A DNA stretch of 64,000 nucleotides from Megalonaias nervosa (GCA_016617855.1 JAECUM010001140.1:62001-126000), one strand, 5' to 3'; shown: positions 45,714 through 58,070, numbered from the stretch's first letter. Notes: generated by a model from the letters alone, not told the origin. Made by a program: numbers and translations.

Positions 45714-47252
45714 TACACCACTCCCTAGATAACTCGCGCCCTGATAACTCGCGAACCCACTTATAACGTGGGGTCAGGCATGGATCCCATTTTTTAAACC
45801 AGAAAATACCGCAAAAATTGATCCCTATTTATTTGAACTTGAAGAAAATCGCAATCAAAATTAGTAACGGAGACTTTGATATATTGCTCATTTTATCGTC
45901 GAAAATGGTAGATAGGACCTGAAATTTTAATCAACATTATGAAATATCAAATTTAAAAATAAGTCATACAATTTTTTATATTTTCTTTCCAAATGATCGT
46001 ACACCACAACCATACGTAAGGAAATTTTGATCAATGAAAATGTCACTTACGCCGAGTGGAGGCAGTACTTTAATAAATACAAACAAATTAAATAATTTGT
46101 TTATCAATTGAAATTTATGTTCAAGTTCTATCTTTTAGTTCCTTTTAAGTGTAGTCATCATAAATGCACTGTGTCCTCTTGTAATTAAACGTAAAACATG
46201 CCAATCTACTGTAACAGCTTTGTCCGCGAGCGTTTCTCTGAGAACCTGATTAGGTGCTGACCGTGTTTTGATAACTGACTTGCGGAAGTATTTGTTGTAT
46301 TGTTGCCCTGAATTAAAAGCTGGCCTCCTTTGTATTATCACGTTAATTATGTCTTTTGAATCAAATAAAGGAGCTGGAATAAAAGAAAAGTTAAAAGGCA
46401 CGAAAATCGTACAAACTCAAAATCTAGCGGCCCCGATCGTATGTCGGGTGAACTCACTTCATTTGATCGATCACTGTTATAAATGTTATTGTGTATGTAA
46501 CATAAACTACCTTAAATTAACCGACTCATTGGTAACTGTGATCAAGGATAGCAAGGCAAGCAAGCGAAATGAATACTTTGTAAAATAAAGAACTTGGTTT
46601 CACAGATACGGACTATTGTGGGCAAGCGAGTTTAAGAGAATTCTTGAACTGGCACTCAGAGATATCCTCAAGGATGATAAAAAGTTTCATTATCACTTCC
46701 AATGAAATCATGACATCAATAGTGTAATAACTGAGCAATACAAAAATTGAGATTCGACGTAGACGATTGTCTCACGAAATAAATTTAGATTGTTTTTGAA
46801 AAAAAGGAATCTTGTTTGGTGGTGTATCGACAGTTAGTCTAGTTGCCCGCTCTTTTGACTCCTGATTTTGCAGGATACTATTAGATACCACTCCGGGAAC
46901 CAGACTCATGAAGAAAACAAAAAGCAGTGACGTAATACATAGATGTTTTCACGTACACGTGATGTTTGCTGAAACCAGTTGCGACGATCATTCACATGCT
47001 GGACATTTTGAAAATAAATGTTATTTAAACAGAATAACGAACAACTTCATTAGAAAAAGCGCGTTACTAAAATTTATTATCGACGTGATTGTAAAATGAG
47101 CATTCAGTCATTAAACGGCCCAGTTCCCTAACCCGACCACCCCCCACCCCCACCCCCGATGTTTTCTTGATGTCTACGCGAATTTTTTCAAATTTTGGAG
47201 GTCCCTCGGTAACTCGCGCTCTTGCTTATAGTGCGGTCGAGGGAGAGGTGTA
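45714..47252. mobile_element. TA-flanked DNA transposon with TAACTCGCG motifs
   Basis: The left end is TACACCACTCCCTAGATAAC and the inverse complement of the right end is TACACCTCTCCCTCGACCGC. CACCWCTCCCT is therefore a short inverted terminus in a TA context. Subterminal TAACTCGCG occurs twice on the left and once on the right, and TTATAACG / TTATAGTGCGG words are nearby. The 1.54-kb body is CpG-richer than its surroundings. It contains frames of 106 codons (46268-46588 +), 88 codons (46135-46401 -) and 63 codons (46908-47099 +). In none of them do I recognise a DDE/D transposase motif, so I treat it as non-autonomous. Confidence 0.75.
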
Positions 47253-47841
47253 TCACTTTAATAGGCCTGGATCCAGATTCAAAATGTAGTGGTTAAATCT
47301 AGCTCCAAGAGATTTGATTGGTCCATTTTAAGCGAATATTTACATTTCTGCCAGTCATATTGCTGGAATTTTAGGTCCACACTAAAGTTACATGTGTAAA
47401 ATCTATACCTGACCCATCCATGAATAAACTTACCACTTGATTTTGGATGTTACTCCAGACTTAGAAATGCTACTCAGAATTGATAATTGTAGAATTTTGA
47501 TTGATCAGAATAATTTCAGCTAAGATTTAGACTTGAGTAAAGTTTTATAATCGAGGGTGCTGGTCTTTGATCAAGCCACTTAGTGTTTACCATGTTGTCA
47601 TGAGAATGTGCAGTTGTATGATTGATTGTAATCAATAAGTTAAGTCATTAATCTGTTAACTGTAAGACTTAGCACATGCAGGTCATATGAGACTTATTTT
47701 TTAACCTGTGTATGATTCCTTGTTGTTTGGGGGTTTTGTTACATAACAGTTGTTCTTGATAGACATTGAATTATATATGAGGTTCAGAATTTAGACTTAT
47801 CTTGTGCCAAATACTTTATCATACTCTTTTTCTTTTTTCAG
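47253..47841 (+). other. Probable intron upstream of the 47842 exon
   Basis: No repeat was recognised. The last 20 bases are pyrimidine-rich (CTCTTTTTCTTTTTTCAG) and form a strong 3' splice site. Confidence 0.55.
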
Positions 47842-48029
47842 ACAAAAGTAGGTCCAAGGTTGGTAAAACACGCTCATTCAGGGAGGACATAAAGATACTG
47901 ATCAAGCGTCGGCCCTCTACTTCCTATGGAAGTAGTGGACATACCCCGAACAAACCACCCAAAATCAAGCTGAGCCGCACTGGCAGCATGAATGAAGAGG
48001 GCAAGAAGGAAGGGCTGACGCAAGAAAAT
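47842..48029 (+). CDS. Internal coding exon of an unrecognised basic, Ser-rich protein
   Basis: The exon is 188 bp, bounded by a strong acceptor (TTTTTCTTTTTTCAG) and a consensus donor (AAT|GTAAGT). It starts in phase 1 (two bases finish a codon) and ends at a codon boundary, leaving 62 complete codons. The peptide is rich in Lys, Arg and Ser. It has several basic-plus-Ser/Thr sites of the kind used by basophilic kinases (KTRSF, KRRPSTS, LSRTGS), a Pro-rich NKPPK stretch and an acidic/basic end EEGKKEGLTQEN. Hydrophobic content is low apart from IKILI, so it looks like a disordered linker or regulatory segment. Base composition is clearly more GC-rich than the flanks. I do not recognise the family. 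The partner exons must lie in long introns or outside the window. Confidence 0.85.
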
Positions 48030-48872
48030 GTAAGTCGTTCAAGTCATTTCATCAGGGTTGCATAGGTACAGTTGAAAAAGAAAAAAAAAAAACACTACTC
48101 CACATTTAATATGATAACAACAAATCTTGATAACATAAGAACTCCATTACTTTGCACAAGTGAATGAATTTTAATTGCAGTTTGAATTTGATTTTTATTT
48201 TTTTTATTCCTGTACAATATGACACCATCTTTACAAGTGATTGTAGATAATTTTCTTGGGTTTGACTTGTATGAGGTAGTCCATTGAAATATTCTTCATT
48301 TATGTAAGGGTGGAGCTATTTAAAGTATAATATGGTGCCAGCCTTTACCCACAATGCCTTGCTGAGTATTACCCATAATGCCTTGCCAAGTATTGCACAC
48401 AATGCCTTGCTGAGTATTACGTATTATGACTTGCAAAAACTGAGCAGACTAGAAGAATTTCTGTGTTTGCTGTTGTCTGCTGTAAAGTCAAACTTCTAAC
48501 TGAAATCAATGCATTTACTAGCTCAAATTAATTGGGATCTCAGATTTCAATTTTTTTTATTATCTTTCTTAATATGGTGAAGTTTGGTGTTTTTTCATCA
48601 GAAAACTGGAAGGATGTATCTACTCAACCTTGCTGAAATATACTTAAGAATGTCCTTTTGATTTAACACACACATCCCTTCTCTGTTGGTAATGACACTG
48701 GCAACAATGTAATCATTCTGTGTTAGAGTGTTGCAGTTAAATTTTGGCAACAAATATGCAGTGGAATTATACTTTATATCATGGTTTTCATGGGTGAGAA
48801 ACTACATTGTGCAGAACACTTGTTACTATAATTTTTTCTGGTGGATGGGCATCTGCATTTAAAATTAAAGAC
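48030..48872 (+). other. Probable intron with a 24-bp short repeat
   Basis: Follows the GTAAGT donor. AATGCCTTGCYGAGTATT-type units recur at 48353, 48377 and 48401 (24-bp period, three copies). Nothing else was recognised. Confidence 0.6.
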
Positions 48873-49084
48873 TGATATATGCTTGCAGATTAGTTGGGTC
48901 CGGCTGCAAACAGCATAGACTTTGGTCTGCAATAGCATAATGGACTGGCAGACCATGGCCAATGTTGTTTGTTCTACTCAGTTTCTCCCAATAAACTGTA
49001 TAGACCCAGACACATTAATAGACAGCATATCAGGGCCTGCGCAGTCTGCAGTTGGAACTGACTTATACAAGAGTATATACGGTA
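48873..49084. mobile_element. Palindromic MITE family C copy
   Basis: It starts TGATATATGCTTGCAGATTA and ends ACTTATACAAGAGTATATAC followed by GGTA. The first hairpin pairs GACTTTGGTCTGCAATAGC with GGCAGACCATGGCCAATG imperfectly, and the second is reduced. It lies in the intron downstream of the coding exon. Confidence 0.75.
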
Positions 49085-49312
49085 TATGATAGATGGGAGT
49101 AAGACAAATTGTATGGATTATTTTCTATTCATGCCTGTTTATCAGCCTCTGATTACATGCCACTCCATTATGTAATATCTAAGTATTACATCGTTGACAA
49201 ACAAGAATTGTCTGTTTAATGTGTCAATAACATAGTTAATCTTGTGGTAAAACTTTGTCTCTGGTTTCAGGTGGAAACTTGCTTTATGATGTTGTTCTTG
49301 TAGATTTTAACA

Positions 49313-49466
49313 TTATTGGCAATATCATGTTGAGGAGATAGAATCCAAGTGCCTTTCCCAAGGACAGACTGAGGCTGCTTGATCCAGGATGGCATGGATG
49401 GGTATTGAACCTGTGTCACTTGGATTAGTAGTCTGATGCTCTATAAAATGAGCCAAGGCAGCTTCC
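49313..49466 (-). mobile_element. tRNA-Lys-like SINE (family S2), copy 2
   Basis: The minus strand reads CTTGGCTCATTTTATAGAGC (A box), ATCAGACTACTAATCCAAGT, then ACAGGTTCAATACCC (B box). A body segment complementary to CTTTCCCAAGGACAGACTGA and the terminal ATTGGCAATATCATGTTGAG follows. It matches the copy at 35454-35585 in order and content. Confidence 0.7.
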
Positions 49467-51186
49467 TAATTCAGGGATGATCAAAAAAATTTTACAACCA
49501 TCAACGAATAAAGTGTCTGGTGCACTTTTGCTGTATTTCAGCCATTAATGTTCCTTTTCCCAGGATTTCTGGTACTTACTCTCATTTCTTGTCTATATTC
49601 ACAATTGTGCTTTCTTTTCATCTAAATTATGATGTATTAGTGGTGGCTGAACACCTTAGATGGACTCTCACAGCTTTCAAGTTTTCAATTCACAATGTAA
49701 TAAATGTTTATGAACAAAGATCTAGAAATAAAACCTGTTACTCATCTGCATCACTGATTCAGCCAATACAACCATATTTGTTTTAGTCAAGTTTTGGCAC
49801 TATCATGCTTTCCCCTGATACTCAGAATCATTTTGTATCACTAACATTGAAATTGGTGCAATTGGCCCGCGTACAAGGCTAGTTGTTCGGCATGTGTGCT
49901 AACTGTCTTGACAGTCAATACCCTTTTTAACTTGATACATGGCGGAACACGTTATTTCCACAACTGGCATTTATTGTACCTTGTCAAGGGCAGGGTCTTC
50001 GCAGATACTTAGTTAACATAAACAGTATATCAGTTGACAAGGTTTTATTAGATGAGATCTGCTGACATAAAACCACATTTTAACCTTCAGATAACAAGTA
50101 GTAGAATTTTTTACTGATCAAGCGGACTTGTAGCAATTGGATTTTTAAGTGATCCATTGGCGTGATGTATGTATACATGTGGTTTAACAGTATGTCTGAA
50201 CAAAACTCACTGTATAGTGCTGATTGAAAGATGGATTTAAAATGTAAAGATAATGGCACAAACAAAAAATTTTTTAAAAAAATATTTATTAAGAAAAGGG
50301 CCGACAATCTGCAGTCAAGATAATTTTATTCAGAATATGTATGTATGTAGTAGTGTTTTATGGCACCTCAGTACAAAAGTGGCTTTGTATCCGTGTGTAA
50401 TATCGATCTTTATTATATACCTATCAATTTTCTAACCAAGAATGAGCTAAAATTTTAACATCAGATCCAAAAATTAGGAAAACAATGTTGTTGTTTTCTG
50501 ACTCCACATTAACATACTCTCAGAGAGGATGGAACTGCTTTTTTCCCTCAAGGTTTCTTGGTTACAACTGAACAAGCGTGAATAACTCTGCCGTAGCCTC
50601 ATTTGACATTCAAATGGAAATGAGTAGCATTCTCTTTAACAAACCTTTATCATCTGTTCCATTGATTTGTTCAGTCCTTCTGTATGTAACTTTCAAAATG
50701 ATACTGTCATTCCCATGCCATGTCCTCATCGGAACCTCTCACAACGTTCCACCAGAAACGGTTCATGCATCAGACAGAAACTTTCCCATTGATTCAACTG
50801 GTGATACCTTCTGTGATGCAAAATTTGACAGCTGCAAAATAGCTTTAAATCACATATATGAGTCTGCTGCCCCTCCTATTATTAACAGTCAAAATAAGTG
50901 ACTTTTATTATACATGCTTCATTCATAAAACTGATATTCATGTGCACATCAGCTATTTTAAAAAATGCAGTTTCGTTTATGATTTAAGATGAATTTCATG
51001 TCAGTAAGACTGAGATCTTAAGCAGTTTCTTTTTTTCTTATATTTGGGGGTTTTTTTTATTTTATCTGAAAATTTAAAAGGTATATAAAAAATTGGTTGG
51101 TTTTTTTGTGGGTTTAGTGACATTTTTAAACACATAAAATAGGCTGGCTATACATAGTGGAGGAAGAACCCCTGAGAAAAACCGCT
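49467..51186. other. No recognised feature
   Basis: The 107-codon plus-strand frame at 50578-50901 opens on a non-ATG codon and has no motif I recognise. The other frames (49520, 50080, 50253) are shorter and AT-driven. Nothing splice-bounded was identified. Confidence 0.4.
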
Positions 51187-51237
51187 CACACACACACACA
51201 CACACACAGACACATACATACATATATATATATATTT
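51187..51237. repeat. (CA)n/(TA)n microsatellite
   Basis: About eleven CA units, then ACATACATACATATATATAT. Confidence 0.95.
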
Positions 51238-51899
51238 GTATCCTGATCCAACCGTTTCTATTGTAACAGAATGAATACCATATTCCAAACAAGAAGAACG
51301 TTCAATCACTTTAAAATGCGGCATCATGATTCGACACTACAGTTAACACATGTATTTATATGCCAGAGAAATTTCACCAGTCAGTTCATTCTTGCACTTT
51401 GAAAAAGAAATATATTCCTCAAAAATAAGACAATAGATTGCATGTGAAATTTATGTCAACATTATAACATAAACGTGAAAGGAAACAGGTACTAATTCGT
51501 TGCTGTCATTTTTTTGTGTTTGGCTTAGAAGTCCCATACTGATAGCATATCTGATCACTGGTGACAAAAGGAGATTACAAATGGCAGTTCCTCACTGGTT
51601 TCTTCCTGTTGAATATTCATATTATACCTTCTCAACATCAGAATTATAAGTGAAAGATGTAAATATTACTGGGAAATGTATTTATGAGTGATCCAGCAGT
51701 CCAGGTATAAAAAAACCCACATTTCACCAGGAAGACTTTTTAGAAAAAAAACTTCCCTCAAATAAATTTTGTCAGCTCTGCTAATAACAAATCTTCCTGA
51801 TCTTTTGTGATTGCAGCTACATTTCATTTTACAATACTATATTGGTTTTTTTATTATTTGAATTTCGGTCATCCATACACTTTACAGAGAGCAACAATT
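51238..51899. other. No recognised feature
   Basis: AT-rich spacer with no signal recognised. Confidence 0.4.
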
Positions 51900-52175
51900 T
51901 TTACCCACTGAATGGATAGCATATTGGCATGTGGTTTTCACCAAAAGACTTCTAATGATGTCATATTGGTCCTGATGGAATGGTGCCAATTTAACATCAA
52001 ATATATCCACCACAGCTCTCAAATATATCCACAATCTCATTATCACTGAAAAATATCAGAGATGGTTTCAACACTCTGCACTTAAAAGGAGGAAATGATT
52101 TTATCTTGATTTTCTGGGAATTTTTGGGGGACCACTAGAGCATCAGTTCCTTTGAGGCATGTTTATCATTCAGTA
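51900..52175 (+). mobile_element. Composite repeat G, short copy with tail
   Basis: One unit (GGCATGTGGTTTTCACCAAA, ATATTGGTCCTGATGGAATG) is followed directly by the tail GAGATGGTTTCAACACTCTG at 52056 and the TTGGGGGACCACTAGAGCAT region. It shows that the internal unit number varies between copies. Confidence 0.65.
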
Positions 52176-52851
52176 GTTGGCTGAATTCCAAGTTTTAGTT
52201 TGGGCATGATGCAAGTCAAATAACCAGATTAAATTGTAACATGCAGATAACCTTTTACAATCAAGAAATTTTATGTGTATGTTTGGCAGAAATTCTGTAT
52301 ATTTCCACCCTGCTAATAAAGACTTACGCAATCAAAACCATCAGGTTAGGACTAAAACTATTTCTAGACCCAACTCCATGTAACATTAAGGAAGCAAACT
52401 GGATAACACAGTTCTACAACCTAGTCAACAAATTGCTGGACCCAGTATATGTACTGAAATTTAAAGTCATTCATGCATTTCAGCTTGAACATAAAGAGTG
52501 AAAACGGACCTGTCATGCAACCATTGTACATATTAGACAAACAAATTTTCCACCTCTTTGATTGTATATAAAAAGGGGCACCACCACTAGTCGGGTTTAA
52601 TTTCAAACAAAAATTTAAAAAAGAGGCAGAGAACAAATTGTCTGGCTATAAATTCATCTGATTGTACAATCATAGCTGGGTCTGTTAGAAGGGGTTCCTT
52701 GTATAGCCTTTACACACATCACAATACCATACTCTGTAGGCAGACCACAGACAGGAGGCAGCAGTGTGGCAATATTCTTGTTATGAAGTGTAGCCAATAC
52801 TTCTCAGCTGGTGTACTTGCATCTGTCTACATATGTACAGCACATTCCCAG
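52176..52851. other. Spacer before an exon candidate
   Basis: The 86-codon frame at 52241-52501 has no recognised motif and an AT-driven composition. No repeat was recognised. Confidence 0.4.
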
Positions 52852-52973
52852 CCACTAAGATGCGTATAAAGACATACAAATACCAGGTTGCTGCCAAACA
52901 TAAGCACTGCAAGTTATGTACCGAAAAAATGGGCAAAATGGAGGGTAAAAAGAAAGAGGAGCAACCCAGACAG
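52852..52973 (+). CDS. Possible internal coding exon, Lys/Cys-rich
   Basis: The frame reads TKMRIKTYKYQVAAKHKHCK, then LCTEKMGKMEGKKKEEQPRQ, then reaches CAG|GTAGGA, a good donor, at a codon boundary. Possible acceptors are TTCCCAG (exon start 52852, phase 1) or GTACAG (start 52841, phase 2). Both have weak pyrimidine tracts, and neither phase fits a direct splice from the exon ending at 48029 (phase 0). The peptide has one CxxC-like pair (HCKLC) and a highly charged end. Its composition is more GC-rich than the flanks, which argues for coding, but the family is unknown to me. It might belong to the same gene through an intermediate exon, or be chance. Confidence 0.35.
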
Positions 52974-53524
52974 GTAGGAAATAACTTTTCATATCAGGAG
53001 ATTTCCAAATGTACAATATGTATGGATGTTTGATAATTGATGTATTGGACACAGATTTTGTATTTTTGAGGATTATGCAAAATATGGTCGATCACCACAG
53101 CTACTGCGTGTTAGTAATTGTTTGGAATTGGATACAGACACCTGTAACAGTGTATGCTAGGGAAGAAAAAGCTGAAATTACCTACTTTAAGAATATCTGA
53201 ACAAAGTTTGGATTATGACTCTAATTGGTAATTGGCTTTCTGTTATTTGTTTGGATAATTTGCTGTTCTTTTTAATTAATAAATGATTTGAGAAGCCAAT
53301 CTTTCTGTTGTACATATTAGTTGAGTAAGATACATGGCAACTTCTGTTTATTATCTTTCACAAGAAAATTAATAACATGAATAATCTAGTCACAATAAAA
53401 AAAACAAAAAAACAACTGCAATTATAATCTCAAAACACCAAACTTTGGCCACAGTGCCATGGGTAAATTTTTCATTTAAGTTTTATGACCTTATCATCAG
53501 GAACAGCATTATAAATGAACCATA
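52974..53524. other. No recognised feature
   Basis: Spacer or intron with no repeat or coding signal. Confidence 0.4.
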
Positions 53525-53892
53525 TGTGTGATTTGGATTTTTAACATAGCTTTAACAATTTGAGTCGCATTTCTATGATGTCTGCAGTGTGGAAGTTTGT
53601 AGTGATATCTAGTACTGGGGCATCATGCCGCAGACATGTGGCATTATGTTCCACTTAGTCACATTATTCTGACACGAGGCTGACAAGTCCTAACACTAAC
53701 CTCGTAATGCTGAGCACCAAGCGAGGCAGCTGCTGGTACCATTTTTGTAAGTCTTTGATATGACTCTGCCAGGGTTTTTTCCACAACCTCCCATTATCCT
53801 GACACAAGGCCGACCAATCCTAACACTAACCTCTTAATGCTGAGCACCTATTGAGGCAGCTGCTCATACCATTTTTAATGAGTCTTTGGTTC
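53525..53892 (-). mobile_element. SINE S1, rearranged copy with a duplicated middle
   Basis: From 53525 the minus-strand S1 body is normal up to the region of the head at about 53775. There it changes to CCACAACCTCCC and jumps back into the body: ATTATCCTGACACAAGGCCG repeats at about 53793 what was already read near 53663. The second pass continues to the AGTCTTTGGT word and stops. The head is missing after the second pass. Confidence 0.8.
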
Positions 53893-54785
53893 TAAATGAA
53901 ATGAAACAATCCCTGATTTCAAAGAATTCAAGCAGCTGATTTAGACTTGGTAAGGACCTCAGCATATATGTACTGTGTTGTTTCATTTAGTGGTCCATGG
54001 CAAATCAGCTTTAAGTTTGTAACATTTTTATGGAGTTTCTTTGGTTTGAATCCTGCTCTATTACTTATTTGAATTATTTGTATATTTATGTTTTTAGTTC
54101 AGATTTCAGCTTTTACACCTTCATTTCCTGCTACCTTCATTCATCAATATGGCCTTTGTGCATGCATTTTATTAACATGTTTTCTTATGTCTTACCAGAA
54201 TTTGTAACATGTACTTTTTTGATATGACATATATGTATGGCTTTCACAATAAGGTTTCCCCATGGTCTAATTTGTAGAAATCACACTGGTACTACATAGT
54301 TTATATTTAGAACAGTGTTGCTTGTACCAGAGGTCATGGCCATGGTGTTGGTGTTGGTTGCACCATAAATAAGCAAAATAATCAAAAGCAGATGAATATA
54401 AAAATAAAAAAAATATCTTTTAATATAAGCAGATGTCAGAGTTAAGGTCATATTAATGAGGTGTTTTTTAACAAACAGCAGAGAAAACAAGAAGGCCAGG
54501 AAATGCATCTTGATTGTGGAAACAAAGTCACTCAGATTTCAAGAATCTGTAAGCAATATATTAGTATCTAGCAAGTGTCCATGAATCTTTGTAGTTAAAA
54601 ATCACACAATATATAATTGTACAAGGAAGAACCTGACTTGGCTCAATTACTTCACTTTAAGGAGTTTTGATTGAACTGATGATAGATTCTATGTCTAGAA
54701 CATTTCTTTTAGAGTCACCCATGCATACAGATGGATTTAAACTTACAGAAATGTTCTGTAATATTTGTGTGGAAAATGTTTTGTT
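53893..54785. other. No recognised feature
   Basis: AT-rich spacer. The frames at 54030 (+) and 54281 (-) are hydrophobic and AT-driven, with no motif. Confidence 0.4.
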
Positions 54786-54797
54786 AGATGCACACAT

Positions 54798-55126
54798 AAA
54801 CCGCTCCGGTGGCTTAGTGTTTAGAGTGTCCGCCTCGTATGCGGGAGGTCGCGGGTTCAAACCCCGGCCAAGTCATACCAAAGACTTTAAAAAATGGTAC
54901 TGACAGCTGCCTCACTTGGCGCTCAGCGTTAAGAGGTTAGTGTTAGGACTGGTCGGCTTGGTGTCAGGATAATGTGACTGGGTGGGACATAATGCCACAT
55001 GTCTGCGGCATGATGCCCCAGTGCTAGACATCACTATAAACTGTCACACTGCAGACAACATAGCGATATGACTGAAAAATTGTTAAAGCTACGTTAAAAA
55101 TCTAAATCACACACACACACACACAC
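54798..55126 (+). mobile_element. SINE S1, full-length with perfect 12-bp target duplication
   Basis: The head CCGCTCCGGTGGCTTAGTGT has an A box, a pairable anticodon-like stem (CCGC/GCGG), and the B box GGGTTCAAACCCCGG. The body carries AAGTCATACCAAAGACTT, AAGAGGTTAGTGTTAGGACT, GTGTCAGGATAATGTGACTG, ATGCCCCAGTGCTAGACATC and GCGATATGACTGAAAAATTG, then AAATCTAAATC and a (CA)n tail. AGATGCACACAT flanks both sides (54786-54797 and 55127-55138). This is the best reference copy in the window. Confidence 0.96.
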
Positions 55127-55138
55127 AGATGCACACAT

Positions 55139-56119
<981 letters not shown>

Positions 56120-56210
56120 TTCCCATTTTGCATGTTTTTACTGTACTGCTGCATGGAGGTTACTGTCATCCAAGATTTAATGCACATGGTGAAACAAATT
56201 AATGCATTCT

Positions 56211-56372
56211 TGTAAATTTAAAAATCATTCCATTACATTCTGTTACACTGGTGAAAATTTAAAAAACCTTCTACATTTGTAACATTGGTGTCAATGTAAT
56301 AATCATTCCACTACTGTAACATTGTTTTAAATTTAAAAAATAATTCCACGACTGTAACATGGGTGTAAATTT
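56211..56372 (+). repeat. Short tandem repeat of about 40 bp, four degenerate units
   Basis: Units share an AAATTTAAAAA word, then ATTCCAYTAC or TTCTACAT, then TGTAACATTGGTGT. Unit length varies by a few bases. Confidence 0.65.
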
Positions 56373-57479
56373 ATTTAACTGATTAATCAGTTTTCTACCA
56401 ATGAAGGTTCATGACTTGGACAGTATTTCTCTTTGAAGAAAGTTTTTTATGTCAAAAACCAAATTCACCTTGTTTGTAAGCTAACATGCATTTTCATGGT
56501 ACATTGATGTTATACATCTGTTTGCACTTGTCAGTGTGGGGTAGAATAGAGGTCTACAACTCTTTAACAGCTGTAAGTTCAAGTGTGGGCTTCACCACTG
56601 TGTAAATTTAGAACCCCCTTAGGATGTCATGTGGGCTTAATTAGGATCAACCAAAGCTAAATGTAAATCACGTAAGTTTGGGGATTTTGGTCTATTTTTA
56701 AGCATCTCATCTCAGCCTGTTTAAAAATGGTATACATTATAAGTAACAACCTACTAGTTACAAAATGTCTTTTTCTTATGTGATAACATTAGTTTAGTTA
56801 TACAGTTGTGACTGATTTATTTTTGTACACCTTTTTCACATTATTTCTTCTTAAGAGTACCAAATTTTGAAGGTAAAAACATTTTATTATAATTTTCAAC
56901 TCATAAAAATTGAAGTAATAGTTATCTGCATGATAATTTAAAGTATACAAAATGATCATACTGTAATATTTGTACTGTATGACTTGAAGAAACAGAGGGT
57001 ACAGCAAATTAAAGACAATGCATTAGCCTTTATGAAGCTACTTTAAAATGCCCAGGACCTAATTATTGGACACAATCCAGAATGTACAGGTCCTTTTTTC
57101 TTTCCAAATTGCAAATGCAAGAGCCCCTTTCCCTTCCAAGTTTCCATTGTTTTCTCCATGGTAAGCTAAGGTGGACAACCTTAAAAATTTTTGGGAAATG
57201 ATGTGATGGACATGTCACTGAACAGAGATTTTCTTTAATCCAAATCACAAAACTTTTCATAAAGCAGCTGATGACGGGTCTATCACAAGTAAGGTACATT
57301 TCATATTGATACAAAATAAATGTAACTTTATTGACAGTTTAACACAGTTTTAGTTATTTTTGGTTTCTGCAGACTAAAATATAGTCCACTGTTTTGTTCA
57401 ACAGAAAGTTTGCAGGAAATGTTTGTTTCTATACACTTGCCATAAAGTGGAGCATTTGATGTTGGTCAAGCTAGTTTGG
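56373..57479. other. No recognised feature
   Basis: No coding or repeat signal was recognised. Minus-strand frames near 56798 and 57063 have no known motif. Confidence 0.4.
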
Positions 57480-57960
57480 TTTCCACACAGTAATGGTTGA
57501 ATGGTTTCCACACAGTAATGGTGAATGGTTTCCACAATCTAACTTAAGGTATACACCATCTGCAGTTACAAAATTTTGTGGATGGCTTGTACTTAGTATA
57601 AGAAATGACCCTATTGATTGGGGGGGATATATGGTCAAAGGTCAAGGTCACCATTAATGAAAGAAGTAAAATGGTTTCTGCACAATAACATTAGTTCTCC
57701 ATGTCAAACCTCTACCAAACTTTGTGAATGTTTTGCACTAGGGGTAAGGAAGAAGGCTGTTGTGATCTATTTGCTAATGCTTAAAATCACTGACAGAAAA
57801 AATAAATGGTTTTCATACAGTAATATTAGTCCTGTATCACAGACCTGGCTCAGACTTTGTATAAGGCTTGAACTTAGGGTAAGGAATAAGCCAATTGATT
57901 TTTGGATCAAAGATCAGTAACACTGACAAAAGAAAAATGCTTTCCACTTAAAAAGATTTA
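57480..57960 (+). repeat. Tandem array with AAGAAGGC / GGTCAAAGGTCAAGG units
   Basis: About three units of roughly 130 bp share ATGGTTTCYRCACAATAA, TTAGTYCTCCATGTCA-like, CAAACTTTGTGAATG and AGGGTAAGGAAGAAGGCTG-like words. A GATCAAAGGTCAAGGTCAC word is shared with the segment at 33590-33640. At the left end, GGTTTCCACACAGTAATGGT repeats at a 25-bp spacing. Confidence 0.65.
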
Positions 57961-57970
57961 TACATGAAGC

Positions 57971-58070
57971 AGGTGTGCAAAGAGCCCATTCAAAGTACTC
58001 TTGTTATACAATGTAAAAGCAGGTGTGCAAAGAGCCCATTCAAAGTACTCTTGTTATACAATGTAAAAGC
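57971..58070 (+). repeat. Exact 50-bp tandem doublet
   Basis: Two identical 50-bp units beginning AGGTGTGCAAAGAGCCCATT occupy 57971-58020 and 58021-58070. No mismatch is present, unlike every other array in the window. Confidence 0.97.

Noticed and set aside
46268..46588. Transposase of the 45714 element
   Set aside because: No DDE/D, helix-turn-helix or zinc-finger pattern could be recognised in the 106 residues, so I did not name it.
50578..50901. 107-codon plus-strand gene
   Set aside because: It starts at a non-ATG codon, has no recognised motif and no splice-bounded structure, so it may be chance.
54798..54875. A functional tRNA gene
   Set aside because: A and B boxes are present, but the sequence runs directly into the SINE body, has a (CA)n tail and a target duplication, and the same head occurs in other copies with different anticodon-loop bases.
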